Shown: piece by piece, positions 42,936-52,225 of the stretch | Layout: the number at the start of each line of letters is the position of its first letter | How positions within the stretch are numbered: position 1 is the first letter of the stretch | Program-made: the position numbers and the translations under genes | Source of the DNA: an uncultured Collinsella sp. | GTDB lineage: Bacteria > Actinomycetota > Coriobacteriia > Coriobacteriales > Coriobacteriaceae | Assembly: GCA_958370785.1 (NCBI GenBank) | Contig: CATXKN010000004.1 | Span: 62,001 to 126,000, forward strand | Direction: 5' to 3' | DNA length: 64,000 bases | Notes under the pieces: model-generated | The model's input: only the letters and a program-made list of their open reading frames with translations | What the model was told of the DNA's origin: nothing | The model's database searches: none

Positions 42936-43060
42936 CGGGACCTCCCGCGGTCAAAGTCGACATAGATACGTTTTATTGTAGAGCGAGCGTTGCCCGAACG
43001 AGCCAACCATCCACGCCGCGAACGGCACCATTGGGAGCCATAGTGGGGCAGGCTCAAGAC

Positions 43061-43594
43061 TTATCCGTTGACAATCGAGGCAATCTCGCGCAAATCGTCG
43101 GCAAAGTAGATGCCGTGCTGACGCCTTGGGCTCGAAAGCCCTTTATCAATCATGTGCCCGAGCAGCGCCTTGAGGTCGTTGTAGTAACCGTCCAGGTTAT
43201 ACAGGATGCACGGAGCACTCAGGTGCCCCAACGACACCGCGGACATGACCTCGGCAATCTCCTCGAGCGTGCCCGTCCCACCGGGAAAGGCAATGAACGC
43301 ATCGCCGAGCTCAATCATCTTGGCCTTGCGCTCCGCCATATCGCTCGTCACGATAAGGTCGTCGATACCGTCATGTTGAAACTCGGCCTCGATAAAAAAG
43401 CTCGGCTCCACGCCCGTCACATGACCACCAGCATCAAGTACGCTATCGGCGAGCGCACCCATCAGGCCCGATTTGGACCCGCCGTATACCAGCGCGTGCC
43501 CGTTGGCGCCAATCCAGTTGCCCAGCTCCTGCACCGCGGGCAGAAACGCCGGGTCATTGCCAGTGTTGGCACCCAGGTACACGGTGATGTTCAT
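43061..43594 (-). CDS. LOG-family nucleotide 5'-monophosphate phosphoribohydrolase
   Basis: A 177-residue protein of the LOG (Lonely guy, TIGR00730) family that releases bases such as cytokinins from nucleoside monophosphates. The motif AFPGGTGTLEEIAEVMS is diagnostic, with ALVYGGSKSGLMG as the Rossmann-like loop and SDMAERKAKM. The ATG at 43594 follows GGGGGG; a longer frame to 43717 is a shadow of the next gene. It is probably cotranscribed with the ion-channel gene 34 bases upstream. Confidence 0.9.
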   Translation of the reverse strand: MNITVYLGANTGNDPAFLPAVQELGNWIGANGHALVYGGSKSGLMGALADSVLDAGGHVTGVEPSFFIEAEFQHDGIDDLIVTSDMAERKAKMIELGDAFIAFPGGTGTLEEIAEVMSAVSLGHLSAPCILYNLDGYYNDLKALLGHMIDKGLSSPRRQHGIYFADDLREIASIVNG

Positions 43595-43628
43595 ATTTGC
43601 CCCCCTGTTGTGGCGCGCGACGTTCGTC

Positions 43629-44054
43629 TTAGCGCTGGCGTCGACGATACTCGCGCACGCGACGCGAAAGATCGGCAAGCTCGTCGCGATCGAGCTCTTC
43701 CAAATGCTCCAGATCATCCATAAAGCGCGCCATGGTGTCCTTTTGGCGCATCTTGATAAGCGTATTGCAGTAGTTCACCGCCACGCCCGTGAGCATGGCG
43801 ATGTAGAAGATGCTGATGACGCTCAGAATGACGGTAATGGCGCGGGCAACCGGTGTCTCGGCCGGAATGTCACCAAAGCCGATGGTCGAGACCGTCTCAA
43901 AGCTAAACCACAGGCCATCGCCAAAGGTGAGGGTCGTGGGCTCGGACAGCCAGACAGCCGTCGAGCACAGCAGGTAGAAGACGAGGAACAGCTCCGTAAT
44001 GCGCACGAAGCCCGCCTGGCGTAACACATCAGCAAGCGTCTTGAGCTTTTTCAT
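43629..44054 (-). CDS. two-helix potassium-type ion channel
   Basis: A 141-residue protein with the pore-domain layout: helix (ITELFLVFYLLCSTAVWL), pore loop ending in the filter STIGFGDIP (compare TVGYGD), and a second helix (AITVILSVISIFYIAMLTGV). The C-terminal 45 residues are charged and coiled-coil-like (MDDLEHLEELDRDELADLSRRV). The ATG at 44054 follows AAAGGGG; the longer frame to 44159 would be translated from a palindromic repeat. Filter Phe for Tyr still allows K+ selectivity in known channels. Confidence 0.85.
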   Translation of the reverse strand: MKKLKTLADVLRQAGFVRITELFLVFYLLCSTAVWLSEPTTLTFGDGLWFSFETVSTIGFGDIPAETPVARAITVILSVISIFYIAMLTGVAVNYCNTLIKMRQKDTMARFMDDLEHLEELDRDELADLSRRVREYRRRQR

Positions 44055-44123
44055 CGCGACCCCTTTTCCCAGATGCCCAATCACGTTCGCTCGGTATTGT
44101 CCCACGCCTCCCCCGCAAACGAA

Positions 44124-44208
44124 ACTAGTCATTGGGGACGTTCTTAAATGACTAGTCAAACAAGAACGTCCCCAATGACTAGTCGTTTAAGAACGTCCCC
44201 AATGACTG
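44124..44208. repeat. GACTAGTCATTGGGGACGTTCTT-family cluster, copy 2
   Basis: A full unit (44124-44157) with stem ACTAGTCATT/AATGACTAGT around the core GGGGACGTTCTT, followed by two inverted partial units ending AAGAACGTCCCCAATGACT. It lies between the divergent ion-channel and kinase genes. Confidence 0.9.
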
Positions 44209-44299
44209 CCGGGTGGGAGCGTTTAGCGGTGCAGCTGCCGACTGGGCAGGTTGAGCTGGTATCCTTATGCGGTAATGTCTCGATTCGTTAGGATTGCAT

Positions 44300-47104
44300 G
44301 TGAGAGCTGCCACTGTCCTTCGTTCAGTTATATATCGCACCCTGGCCATTGTGCTTGCCGCGCTTGCCGTGCTGAGTTCTATCGCGCCTGTCCAGGCTTT
44401 TGCCGATGACTCTAGTCAGCCAGTCAAGACGGTCCGCGTTGGTTGGCTCGTCAACAACGAGGGCTTCCAGGACGGCACCCCCGGCGAGCGTCTCTCGGGA
44501 TGGGGTTACGAGTACCTCCAGACCCTGTCGTACTACACGCCCGGCTGGCGGTACGAATACGTCTCCGGCACCTTCACCGAGCTTATGGACATGCTCGAGG
44601 CGGGCGAAATCGACCTCATGCCCAACATCTCCTACTCCGAGGAACGCGCCCAAAAGCTGCTCTTTTCCTCGAACCCCGAGGGCACCGAGCGCTACTACAT
44701 CTACGCCAAGCCCGATCGCGACGACCTGACCAAGGGTGACCCCCAAGCGCTCCAAGGCCTTACCATCGGCTACAACCCCGACGTTATGCAAACCTTCGTT
44801 GGCCAGCAGTGGCTCGCCAACGAAGGCATTACCTGCACATACAGGGAGTATGACGGGGGATCCATGCTCTTTGACGCACTCGCAAACGACGAAGTCGATG
44901 CCGTCATCATGAACGACACCCTTTCGTCGCCCGATGCCTCCCCCATGTTCTACGTTGGCTCGAGTGATTACTATTTTGCCGTCCCCAAAAGCCGCCCCGA
45001 CCTGATGGACGACATCAATGCCGCCATGTCGGCAATCGCCCGCGTCAACCCACGCTATATCGACGAAGTCAAATCTAACTACTCGGCCCAAAACAGCGGT
45101 TCATCATCGCTCAACGGCCCCGAACGTTCCTGGCTCAAAGCAAATGACAACACCATCACGCTTGGCTACATTACGGGCAAACTCCCCTACTGCAACGAAG
45201 ACGAAGACGGCAAAATGGAAGGCTCGCTCGCATCGCTTGCGACGACGTTGCACGATAAATTTGGCATTACGGTCAAAACCGTCGCCTTTGATAGCTACAA
45301 GATGATGTCAAAGGCCCTGTCAAAGGGAAGCATCGACGCTGCGCTGCCGGTATACCGAGATTACTGGTTTGCCGAGCAATCTGGCGTTGTGCAGTCGGTA
45401 TCGTTGGGAACCGTGTCCCTCACCGCCATCCACACCGGCGGCAACCTGAACAAAGACCTTCAGAACATCGCCTGCACCAAATCATCGTTTATCAACCAAA
45501 ATGTACTTGAAAGTCTGTTCCCCACAGCGACCGTGACCGAATACCAATCCGCCGATGAAGCGTTCGACGCCCTCAGGAAGGGAACGGCACACTGCATCGT
45601 CGCTCCCAGTTCACGTGTAAAAACCATCGGCGACCGTTATGATCTCGAAGGCTACGAGACGACCGAGCTCCCTGACACCTGTGAGCTCTCGTGCTGGATT
45701 TCGCGCGGAAAACCCGAGCTGCTGGGAATCATCAACAAGGGCATCATCAATGCCGGAGAATCGCTCTCCGCAAGCAATTACTCCTCCACGTCGTACACGG
45801 CCCAGGAATCCAACACGCTTCAATTCCTTTATCGCAACCGTGCCGCCGTTGCAGCTGCCCTCATCGGTATGTTGTCGGTCGGCATCGTCCTGCTCATCTG
45901 GGCACTCGTGCGCGCTCGAACCGAGCGCAAAAAAGCCGATGCCGCCAACGCCGCTAAGACGGCATTCCTCACGCGCATGAGCCACGACATCCGTACACCG
46001 CTTAACGGTATCCTGGGCCTTATCGAGATCGAGGAATTGAAAGAAGGCGATATCCAGGTCGCCCGCGAAAGCCGTGCCAAGGCGCGCGTTGCCGCCAATC
46101 ACCTGCTCTCGCTGATCAACGACATCCTCGAGATGGGCAAAATCGAAGACCGCAAGCTAACACTGGAGCATACGCCTTTTAACCTCAAAGAGCTCTGTGA
46201 CGATACACTGGTGCTGTGCAAGCTCCGCGCGTCCAGTAACGGCATCACAATGCAGGACAATAGTCTGCCGTACGCCACGGGGCCATACATGATCGGCAGT
46301 CCCACCCATATCCGACAGATCATGATCAACCTGTTAGACAACAGCATTAAGTACAACAAGCACGGCGGTTCCGTCACCTTTAGCTCAAAGACCAAGCCAC
46401 TCGATAACGGGCGCGCGCTCTTTTGCTTTAGCGTTTCGGATACCGGCATTGGTATGACTCCCAAGTTTTTAAAGCATATCTATGAGCCGTTTGCCCAAGA
46501 AGGTGACGATGCGCGCAGCAAGTTCCAAGGAACCGGCATGGGCATGCCAATCGTCAAGTCGCTTATTGAACTGATGGGCGGCACGATTGAGATTTCGAGT
46601 GAGGTTGGCGTGGGGAGTACGTTCAACGTCCAGATTCCGCTCGATATCGACAAAGACCCTCAGGCAAGAGAACGCGCGGACGAGCAAGCAGACAGCTGCT
46701 CGCTTGCCGGCATGAACGTTCTTTTGGCAGAAGATAACGAGCTCAATGCCGAGATTGCCCAGGCGCTGCTCGAAAGCGAAGGCATTGTCGTAACTCGCGC
46801 CGCCGATGGCAACGAAGCGGTCGACCTATACGTTGGCCGTCCCGCCGGCAGCTTCGATGCCATTCTGATGGACATTATGATGCCGGACATGGACGGCTAT
46901 GAGGCAACCCGCGCGATTCGCCTGAGCGAGAAGGTCGATGCAGCCGACATCCCCATCATCGCGCTCACCGCCAATGCCTTTGCCGAGGACGCCAAGGCGG
47001 CACACGACGCCGGCATGAACGCCCATCTGTCCAAACCGCTCGACTTTAACAAGCTCAAAAACATACTCGCCCGCATCAAGAAAAACGGATCCGTTTCGCT
47101 ATAG
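44300..47104 (+). CDS. hybrid histidine kinase with two periplasmic-binding-type sensor domains
   Basis: A 934-residue BvgS-like kinase. The GTG at 44300 follows AGGA. Residues 1-35 are a signal/anchor; two SBP_bac_3-like domains cover about 45-265 (GWLVNNEGFQ, YEYVSGTFTELMDMLEAGEIDLMPN) and 285-500 (TLGYITGKLPYCN, KALSKGSIDAALPV). A transmembrane helix at about 512-535 leads to the HisKA site MSHDIRTPLNGILGL (His near 561), the ATPase domain (NLLDNSIKYN, DTGIGM, GTGMGMPI) and a C-terminal receiver with Asp near 857 (LMDIMMPDMDG). No DNA-binding partner or Hpt is nearby. It may sense amino acids. Confidence 0.9.
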   Translation: MRAATVLRSVIYRTLAIVLAALAVLSSIAPVQAFADDSSQPVKTVRVGWLVNNEGFQDGTPGERLSGWGYEYLQTLSYYTPGWRYEYVSGTFTELMDMLEAGEIDLMPNISYSEERAQKLLFSSNPEGTERYYIYAKPDRDDLTKGDPQALQGLTIGYNPDVMQTFVGQQWLANEGITCTYREYDGGSMLFDALANDEVDAVIMNDTLSSPDASPMFYVGSSDYYFAVPKSRPDLMDDINAAMSAIARVNPRYIDEVKSNYSAQNSGSSSLNGPERSWLKANDNTITLGYITGKLPYCNEDEDGKMEGSLASLATTLHDKFGITVKTVAFDSYKMMSKALSKGSIDAALPVYRDYWFAEQSGVVQSVSLGTVSLTAIHTGGNLNKDLQNIACTKSSFINQNVLESLFPTATVTEYQSADEAFDALRKGTAHCIVAPSSRVKTIGDRYDLEGYETTELPDTCELSCWISRGKPELLGIINKGIINAGESLSASNYSSTSYTAQESNTLQFLYRNRAAVAAALIGMLSVGIVLLIWALVRARTERKKADAANAAKTAFLTRMSHDIRTPLNGILGLIEIEELKEGDIQVARESRAKARVAANHLLSLINDILEMGKIEDRKLTLEHTPFNLKELCDDTLVLCKLRASSNGITMQDNSLPYATGPYMIGSPTHIRQIMINLLDNSIKYNKHGGSVTFSSKTKPLDNGRALFCFSVSDTGIGMTPKFLKHIYEPFAQEGDDARSKFQGTGMGMPIVKSLIELMGGTIEISSEVGVGSTFNVQIPLDIDKDPQARERADEQADSCSLAGMNVLLAEDNELNAEIAQALLESEGIVVTRAADGNEAVDLYVGRPAGSFDAILMDIMMPDMDGYEATRAIRLSEKVDAADIPIIALTANAFAEDAKAAHDAGMNAHLSKPLDFNKLKNILARIKKNGSVSL

Positions 47105-47146
47105 TTTGTGCCCAACCACCACGCACGACCAGAAAGGAAGCCAACG

Positions 47147-47626
47147 ATGTTTAGGCCCTTACGTCGAAAGAAACGCGCCATCACTGACGAGGAAGCGCGC
47201 GAACTGCTCGCCACCTGCAAGCGCGGCGTCTTTGCCGTCAACGGCGACGATGGCTACCCGTACGCCATTCCCGTCAACTACTTCTTCGACGCCGAGCACG
47301 ACAAGATTTATTTCCATGGCGCCAAGGCCGGCCACAAGGTCGACGCACTCAAGCGCGATGACAAGGTCTGCTTTACCGTTTACGGCAACGAGTGGTACAA
47401 AGACGGTGACTGGGCTCCCTACGTTATGAGTACCGTGGTCTTTGGCCGCTGTCGCCTGGCGAATGACACCCCCGCGTTTATCGAGGACAAAGTCCGCCAG
47501 CTCGCCCTTAAGTACTACCCTTCTGCCGAGGAGGTCGAAGAGGAGATCGCCAAAGACATCAAGGGCGTCCAGCTCTACGAGATTACGATTGAGCATCTCT
47601 GCGGTAAGCAGATTCAGGAAAAGTAA
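47147..47626 (+). CDS. NimA-like flavin-binding protein (PNPOx-like split barrel)
   Basis: A 159-residue protein of the pyridoxamine-5'-phosphate-oxidase-like fold, in the NimA/NimC group. The pattern RGVFAVNGDDGYPYAIPVNYFFD, then IYFHGAKAGHKVDAL and DKVCFTV, is typical; the conserved His of Nim proteins lies in FHGAKAGHK. Members bind FMN and some reduce 5-nitroimidazoles to inactive amines. AAAGGAAG precedes the ATG at 47147. A very strong terminator follows. A resistance function is not implied. Confidence 0.85.
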   Translation: MFRPLRRKKRAITDEEARELLATCKRGVFAVNGDDGYPYAIPVNYFFDAEHDKIYFHGAKAGHKVDALKRDDKVCFTVYGNEWYKDGDWAPYVMSTVVFGRCRLANDTPAFIEDKVRQLALKYYPSAEEVEEEIAKDIKGVQLYEITIEHLCGKQIQEK

Positions 47627-47653
47627 GCCCCTCAGCAGGTCTCGCAAATAGCA

Positions 47654-47697
47654 ATATGGCCCGGTTCCAACCCACCTTGGAACCGGGCCATATGCTT
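47654..47697. terminator. strong bidirectional terminator
   Basis: ATATGGCCCGGTTCCAA (47654-47670) pairs perfectly with TTGGAACCGGGCCATAT (47677-47693) between convergent genes. Confidence 0.92.
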
Positions 47698-49888
47698 ATG
47701 AAGCGTCGGCGGCGATGTGCGCTAGCGCCTCGACGAGCTCTTGCGAGCTCACAGGCTTGCTCAGGTGCGCGTTCATGCCCGCCTCGCGCGAAAGCCTGCG
47801 GTCGTCGGCAAAGGCGTTGGCGCTCACGGCGATAATCGGTGTGGCCGCGGCATCCTCGCGATCGAGCGCTCGAATCTGACGCGTGGCCTCAAGGCCATCG
47901 ATGCCCGGCATCATGATGTCCATCAACACCACGTCGTACTCGTGCGGTGCGCTCGCGGCAAACGCCTCAACGGCAGACTCGCCATCCTTAGCATGCGTCA
48001 CGACGGCACCGGCACGGCTGAGCGTAAACTGCGCGATCTCGGCATTCAAATCGTTATCCTCTACGAGCAAAACGCGCAAGCCCTGGAGCGCATCGTCATC
48101 GCCCGCATCCGCGCGAACTGCCTGAGGAATCTCGGAGCGCTTGCATTTCTCGAACGGCAGACGGATGGTAAACGTCGTCCCCTGCCCCAAGACGCTCGTA
48201 AAGCTCATGGTTCCGCCCATAAGCTCGACCAACTGTTTTGCGATAGGCGCGCCCAGGCCAGTTCCCGATGAAGCGCCTTCCACCTGTTGCTCCTCGCGGC
48301 AAAACGGCTCGTAGAGGTGCTGTTGGAACTCCTCGCTCATGCCAATACCGTTATCGGCGATCGTGTATTCATAGACGGGGACGCCATCCGCTGGCTCCAC
48401 CTCGCGGCACACCAGGCGAACATAGCCGCCCTGGCGGTTGTACTTGACGGCATTGCCGGCAATATTGAGCAACAAGCGCTTGAGGTGCGTCACGCTCACC
48501 CGCGCATAGGGATGATTAAGCGTCTGTTGGTCGCAGATAATTGTCACCAGACGCTCCTCGGCCTGGCGCTCCAGAATATCGCGCACTTCACAGTTGAGGG
48601 CCACCAAATTTATGGGCACGAGGTTCAGGTCGACCTGCCCGCTCTCCAGGCGACTCATATCGAGTGCCTCGTTGGCAAGGTCGAGCAGCAGTCCCGATGC
48701 CGTCCAAATCTTTGAGCGGCACTCAGTCTGCTTTTGCAGATCGTCCGCATTGGCATCGCCGACCTCAACCATACCGCGAATGCCGTTGATGGGCGTGCGC
48801 AGATCGTGGCTCATGCGACGCAGGAACTCCGTCTTTGCCGAGTTGGCAGACGAGGCCTCGCGCGCCGCCTTTGCCAGCTTGTCGCCATAGTCGCGCTCCT
48901 GCTGCAGCAAGTCCGTCAAACGTCGACGATCAGCGCGGCGGCGCACCATCACAACAGTAGCTATAACACCGCTGTAGAGTGCCAGCACGCCGGCAGCAAC
49001 AGCCGCGACAACCTCAAAGTAGCGCCGCGCCGAGGCATAGGTGTACACATAGAATTTGTGCGCTTTACCAAATGTGCCCAAATACCACTCGCCGTCGGCG
49101 TTAACCAATCTGACCTTACCAGCCAGGCATCGATCCTTAATACCGTTGACAATGAAGACATCCGTCGCAGGCAGATCGAACACGCCCAATACGGTGGGCT
49201 CAACGACATTGGTCGCAACGACCTTGCCGTCGCTTTCAATCACGATATTGCCGCTATCGATGGTTTCATAGCCATCAAGCAAGCTCTGCAGTTTGAGTGT
49301 ATTGCTTGCAACCGCCTTCGCGCTCTGATGCCTTACCGCGATAACGATGCCCTCGTCATCACGCCGGGTCACGCAACCAATGTCTGCAACCGAATCATCC
49401 GAAAGCGTGATGCGGGCGGTATAGGACTTAAGCGGATGGGTTGCCACCTCCAGCACGGGCGTTTCTTTGAGATACGTAGCGAGCGACTCGTAGCCCACAT
49501 CGCCCGTCGAGGACTCGGACACCAAATTGCCCGATGCGTCCGTCACGATCAGCGCGCTCACATTGAACTGGTCGGCGTATTGCTCCAGCATGGCGTTATC
49601 CACCGAACCGTCGCGCTCCATATCGCGAGCAGTCTCTCCGGCGATCTCCATAACGCGAATCAGGTTTTTGGTCGTATAGGCGCTGTTGAACGCATCGTAG
49701 GAAAGGCTCTGCGTCGCCACGTAATCGACAACGTCGGCAAAGCGCTGCTCGGCTTGGGCCGTCGTGTAGCCGTAGCTCATCATGCCGGCAACAACCGAGA
49801 GCGCTATCCCCAGCAGAGCGACAAGGAGCCATGCCCCTGCCGAACGATTGTCCCGCTCCTGAGCGGCGTGGTCGGGCGCATCGATCAT
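47696..49888 (-). CDS. hybrid histidine kinase with extracellular sensor and receiver
   Basis: A 730-residue membrane kinase. Helix 1 is at about residues 19-42 and helix 2 at about 290-316, enclosing a Cache/PAS-like extracellular domain (ALIVTDASGNLVSES, SLDGYETIDSGNIVIESDG). HisKA reads MSHDLRTPINGIRG (His near 360), the ATPase has NIAGNAVKYN, DNGIGM and GTGLGAPI, and the C-terminal receiver has LMDIMMPGIDG (Asp near 657). The ATG overlaps the stop of the upstream solute-binding lipoprotein gene (ATGA), so that protein probably supplies the ligand. No output regulator is adjacent. Confidence 0.9.
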   Translation of the reverse strand: MIDAPDHAAQERDNRSAGAWLLVALLGIALSVVAGMMSYGYTTAQAEQRFADVVDYVATQSLSYDAFNSAYTTKNLIRVMEIAGETARDMERDGSVDNAMLEQYADQFNVSALIVTDASGNLVSESSTGDVGYESLATYLKETPVLEVATHPLKSYTARITLSDDSVADIGCVTRRDDEGIVIAVRHQSAKAVASNTLKLQSLLDGYETIDSGNIVIESDGKVVATNVVEPTVLGVFDLPATDVFIVNGIKDRCLAGKVRLVNADGEWYLGTFGKAHKFYVYTYASARRYFEVVAAVAAGVLALYSGVIATVVMVRRRADRRRLTDLLQQERDYGDKLAKAAREASSANSAKTEFLRRMSHDLRTPINGIRGMVEVGDANADDLQKQTECRSKIWTASGLLLDLANEALDMSRLESGQVDLNLVPINLVALNCEVRDILERQAEERLVTIICDQQTLNHPYARVSVTHLKRLLLNIAGNAVKYNRQGGYVRLVCREVEPADGVPVYEYTIADNGIGMSEEFQQHLYEPFCREEQQVEGASSGTGLGAPIAKQLVELMGGTMSFTSVLGQGTTFTIRLPFEKCKRSEIPQAVRADAGDDDALQGLRVLLVEDNDLNAEIAQFTLSRAGAVVTHAKDGESAVEAFAASAPHEYDVVLMDIMMPGIDGLEATRQIRALDREDAAATPIIAVSANAFADDRRLSREAGMNAHLSKPVSSQELVEALAHIAADAS

Positions 49889-50754
49889 GACAGGCCCTCC
49901 ATATTCAAAAATGGCGAAGGGTCATCAAAGTACTTTGATACCAGGCGTTCCATGGTGCCATCGGCAAGCATTTCTTGGTAGGCATGGGTGAGCTTAACGT
50001 CGATGCCGCGCGCATCGTTGAGATCGAAAGCGGTGCCCAAACCAACCTCCAGCAGCGGCTCATCCAAAATGCGATACGTCACACCATAGTCTTTTTCGTA
50101 GGTAAGCAGCGAAGACTCGTGCGCAGCGATGGCGTCGACCAGGCCCTCGACAAGCGCCGGGTTCAGGCATGAACGGTCCGAAAAGCAATAGAGTTCCTTG
50201 ATCTGCGGAACGTTTTCATTTGTGCGATTGAGCAAAATGCCCTCGGGCTTGGTGGTGGACTGAACCGCCACGATCTTATCCTCAAGATCGGCAAGCGTGT
50301 AGATATCGCTCTCGGGATCGACCGCAACCACCTGACGGCTCGCAAGGTACGGGCCAGCCCAACGATACTCGTTTTCGCGACCCGTCATGCTAAAGCTGCC
50401 CATGACACAATCGAGCTCGCCACTCGCCAGCAGCTCTTTCTTCTTTTCCCAATCAATCAGCTGGTATTTTGGCTTGTAACCAATGCGGGCCAAAGCCTCG
50501 GTCAATATCTCGACGTCCAGGCCAACGATATCACCGTACTCGTCGGCATACACAAACGGTGGATAGAGGTCGCTGCCGACGTTGAGCGTCTTAAGGTCGT
50601 CGTCTTTGACTTGCGAGGCGTCCAGTTCTTCTAATGCAGACGTCGAGGCTCCGTCATTCGACCCGGAACAGCCAGCTATCGCTACGACAAAAGCACTCGC
50701 CACTGCAAGCGCAACAAACAACGATATGGCAACCGAGCGGCGAGGTCTTTTCAT
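49885..50754 (-). CDS. extracellular solute-binding lipoprotein (family 3), kinase partner
   Basis: A 289-residue lipoprotein. The signal peptide with Arg-rich start ends in the lipobox IAGC (Cys near residue 29). The family 3 (amino-acid) fold shows NVGSDLYPPFVYADEYGDIVGLDVEI, LDCVMGSFSMTGRE and YCFSDRSC. GGAG precedes the ATG at 50754. No ABC permease or ATPase gene is present; instead the gene is translationally coupled to a hybrid histidine kinase, so the protein likely acts as a sensor subunit, not in transport. Confidence 0.88.
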   Translation of the reverse strand: MKRPRRSVAISLFVALAVASAFVVAIAGCSGSNDGASTSALEELDASQVKDDDLKTLNVGSDLYPPFVYADEYGDIVGLDVEILTEALARIGYKPKYQLIDWEKKKELLASGELDCVMGSFSMTGRENEYRWAGPYLASRQVVAVDPESDIYTLADLEDKIVAVQSTTKPEGILLNRTNENVPQIKELYCFSDRSCLNPALVEGLVDAIAAHESSLLTYEKDYGVTYRILDEPLLEVGLGTAFDLNDARGIDVKLTHAYQEMLADGTMERLVSKYFDDPSPFLNMEGLS

Positions 50755-50848
50755 CGAGCTCCAGACGATCCTGCTTACAGACTGAAATGGTTAAAAATAA
50801 TAGCAAATGAAACCACTCGAGCGCCCAATGGTTACAGACGCTTTACCC

Positions 50849-50886
50849 TGCGGGGCCTTCTAGCCGACTTGGCAGAAGGCCCCGCA
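50849..50886. terminator. terminator of the aminotransferase gene
   Basis: TGCGGGGCCTTCT (50849-50861) pairs perfectly with AGAAGGCCCCGCA (50874-50886), just past the stop at 50899 on the minus strand. Confidence 0.85.
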
Positions 50887-50898
50887 TGCAGCGCACAC

Positions 50899-52113
50899 TT
50901 ACCGTGCATTAAAAACGTAGCGGTCCAGGCGGTCGCACGCTTCCCTCACGCGCGAAAGCGGCAGCGCCAGATTCACGCGAATGTGGCAGGGCCCGTGGAA
51001 CGGACGGCCATCCTGATACCCCACGCCCACGCACGCCCCCTCGTCAAGCAGCCACTGAATATCGCGGCCATGTTCGCGGCACCACTCGGTGCAGTCCAGA
51101 AACACCATGTACGTGCCCTGCGGACGCGAATAGGACACGCCCTCAAAATGCTCGTCCACGTAATCGCAGAAGTACTCGATATTGCCGGCAAGCACCTGGT
51201 TGAGCTCGTCCACCCACTCGTAGCCTTGCGGCTGATAGGCACCGATAAGCGCATGCATGGAGAGGACGTTCATCTCGTTGTAGTGGGTCTTGTTGGACAC
51301 GGCGCACACGCGGTCGCGCAGCGTCTCGTTGTAGATAATGTGGTAGCTGCCGACCAGACCCGCCAGGTTAAACGTCTTACTAGGCGCGTAGAGGGCAACC
51401 GTGCGCATGCGGGCATCCTCGCTCACCGACTGCGTCGGGATATGCTTGTGACCCGGCAGGATGATATCGGACCAAATCTCGTCCGATATCACCACGCAAT
51501 CGTGCTGGCGATAGATGTCCATGGCACGTTCGATCTCGTCGCGCTCCCATACGCGGCCGCAGGGATTGTGCGGCGAGCAGAACACCGCGGCATGGATGTG
51601 GTTTTGGGCGAGCTTGCGCTCCATGTCCTCAGAGTCCATACGCCACACGCCTTGATCGTCGAGCTTAAGCGGGCTGTGGACAATGCGATAGCCCGCGGCT
51701 TCGATAGACTTGGTAAAACCAATGTAGGTGGGGCTATGGACCAGTACCGCATCGCCCGGCTGGACATACGCGCGCAGCGTCGACACGACACCACCCAGCA
51801 CGCCGTTTTCGTAGCCGATATGTTCCGGCGCCAGGCCCTCGACGCCATTGCGGCGACCCTGCCATTCGATGATGCGGTCGAAGTACTCGGGGCGCGGATT
51901 GAAATAGCCAAACATGGGGTGCTGGGCGCGCTGAATGATGTACTCCTGGACCGTGGGCACCGTGGCAAAATTCATGTCGGCCACCCACATGGGAATGCGG
52001 TCGAAGCCCTCGTCGGGTGCGTTCGGAGCCATACCGGGGATCTCACCCCAGGAGTCAGCGGCGATGGCGTCCATGCCGTGGCGGTCGATGATTGAAGTGA
52101 AGTCGTATTTCAT
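50899..52113 (-). CDS. PatB/MalY-type PLP aminotransferase, cystathionine beta-lyase
   Basis: A 404-residue fold-type I PLP enzyme. The N-terminal MWVADMNFATVPTVQEYI, the PLP region SPHNPCGRVW and VISDEIWSDI, and the Schiff-base Lys in APSKTFNLAGL are the MalY/PatB pattern. It probably splits cystathionine or other S-linked amino acids into homocysteine or a thiol, ammonia and pyruvate. GGGAG precedes the ATG at 52113. It would supply homocysteine to a methyltransferase such as the one at 4787-5920. Confidence 0.92.
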   Translation of the reverse strand: MKYDFTSIIDRHGMDAIAADSWGEIPGMAPNAPDEGFDRIPMWVADMNFATVPTVQEYIIQRAQHPMFGYFNPRPEYFDRIIEWQGRRNGVEGLAPEHIGYENGVLGGVVSTLRAYVQPGDAVLVHSPTYIGFTKSIEAAGYRIVHSPLKLDDQGVWRMDSEDMERKLAQNHIHAAVFCSPHNPCGRVWERDEIERAMDIYRQHDCVVISDEIWSDIILPGHKHIPTQSVSEDARMRTVALYAPSKTFNLAGLVGSYHIIYNETLRDRVCAVSNKTHYNEMNVLSMHALIGAYQPQGYEWVDELNQVLAGNIEYFCDYVDEHFEGVSYSRPQGTYMVFLDCTEWCREHGRDIQWLLDEGACVGVGYQDGRPFHGPCHIRVNLALPLSRVREACDRLDRYVFNAR

Positions 52114-52225
52114 GCTGAGCTCCCGTGCAAAGCGGATTGTTTTGGCAGGCGTTATTGTCCACCAGCATGGGCGGTTTTGGCATGGGGTTTGGCGCTTAAT
52201 TTGACGGGTGCGGACGAATGGCTGG

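Noticed and set aside
42936..43060. Fluoride riboswitch before the CLC gene
   Set aside because: None of the conserved GGxGAUGG or CUGAUGACxCCUA strings is present.
44055..44159. Extended N-terminus of the ion channel
   Set aside because: The extra residues (MTSHLRTSPMTS) are translation of the GTCATTGGGGACG repeat; the ATG at 44054 has AAAGGGG.
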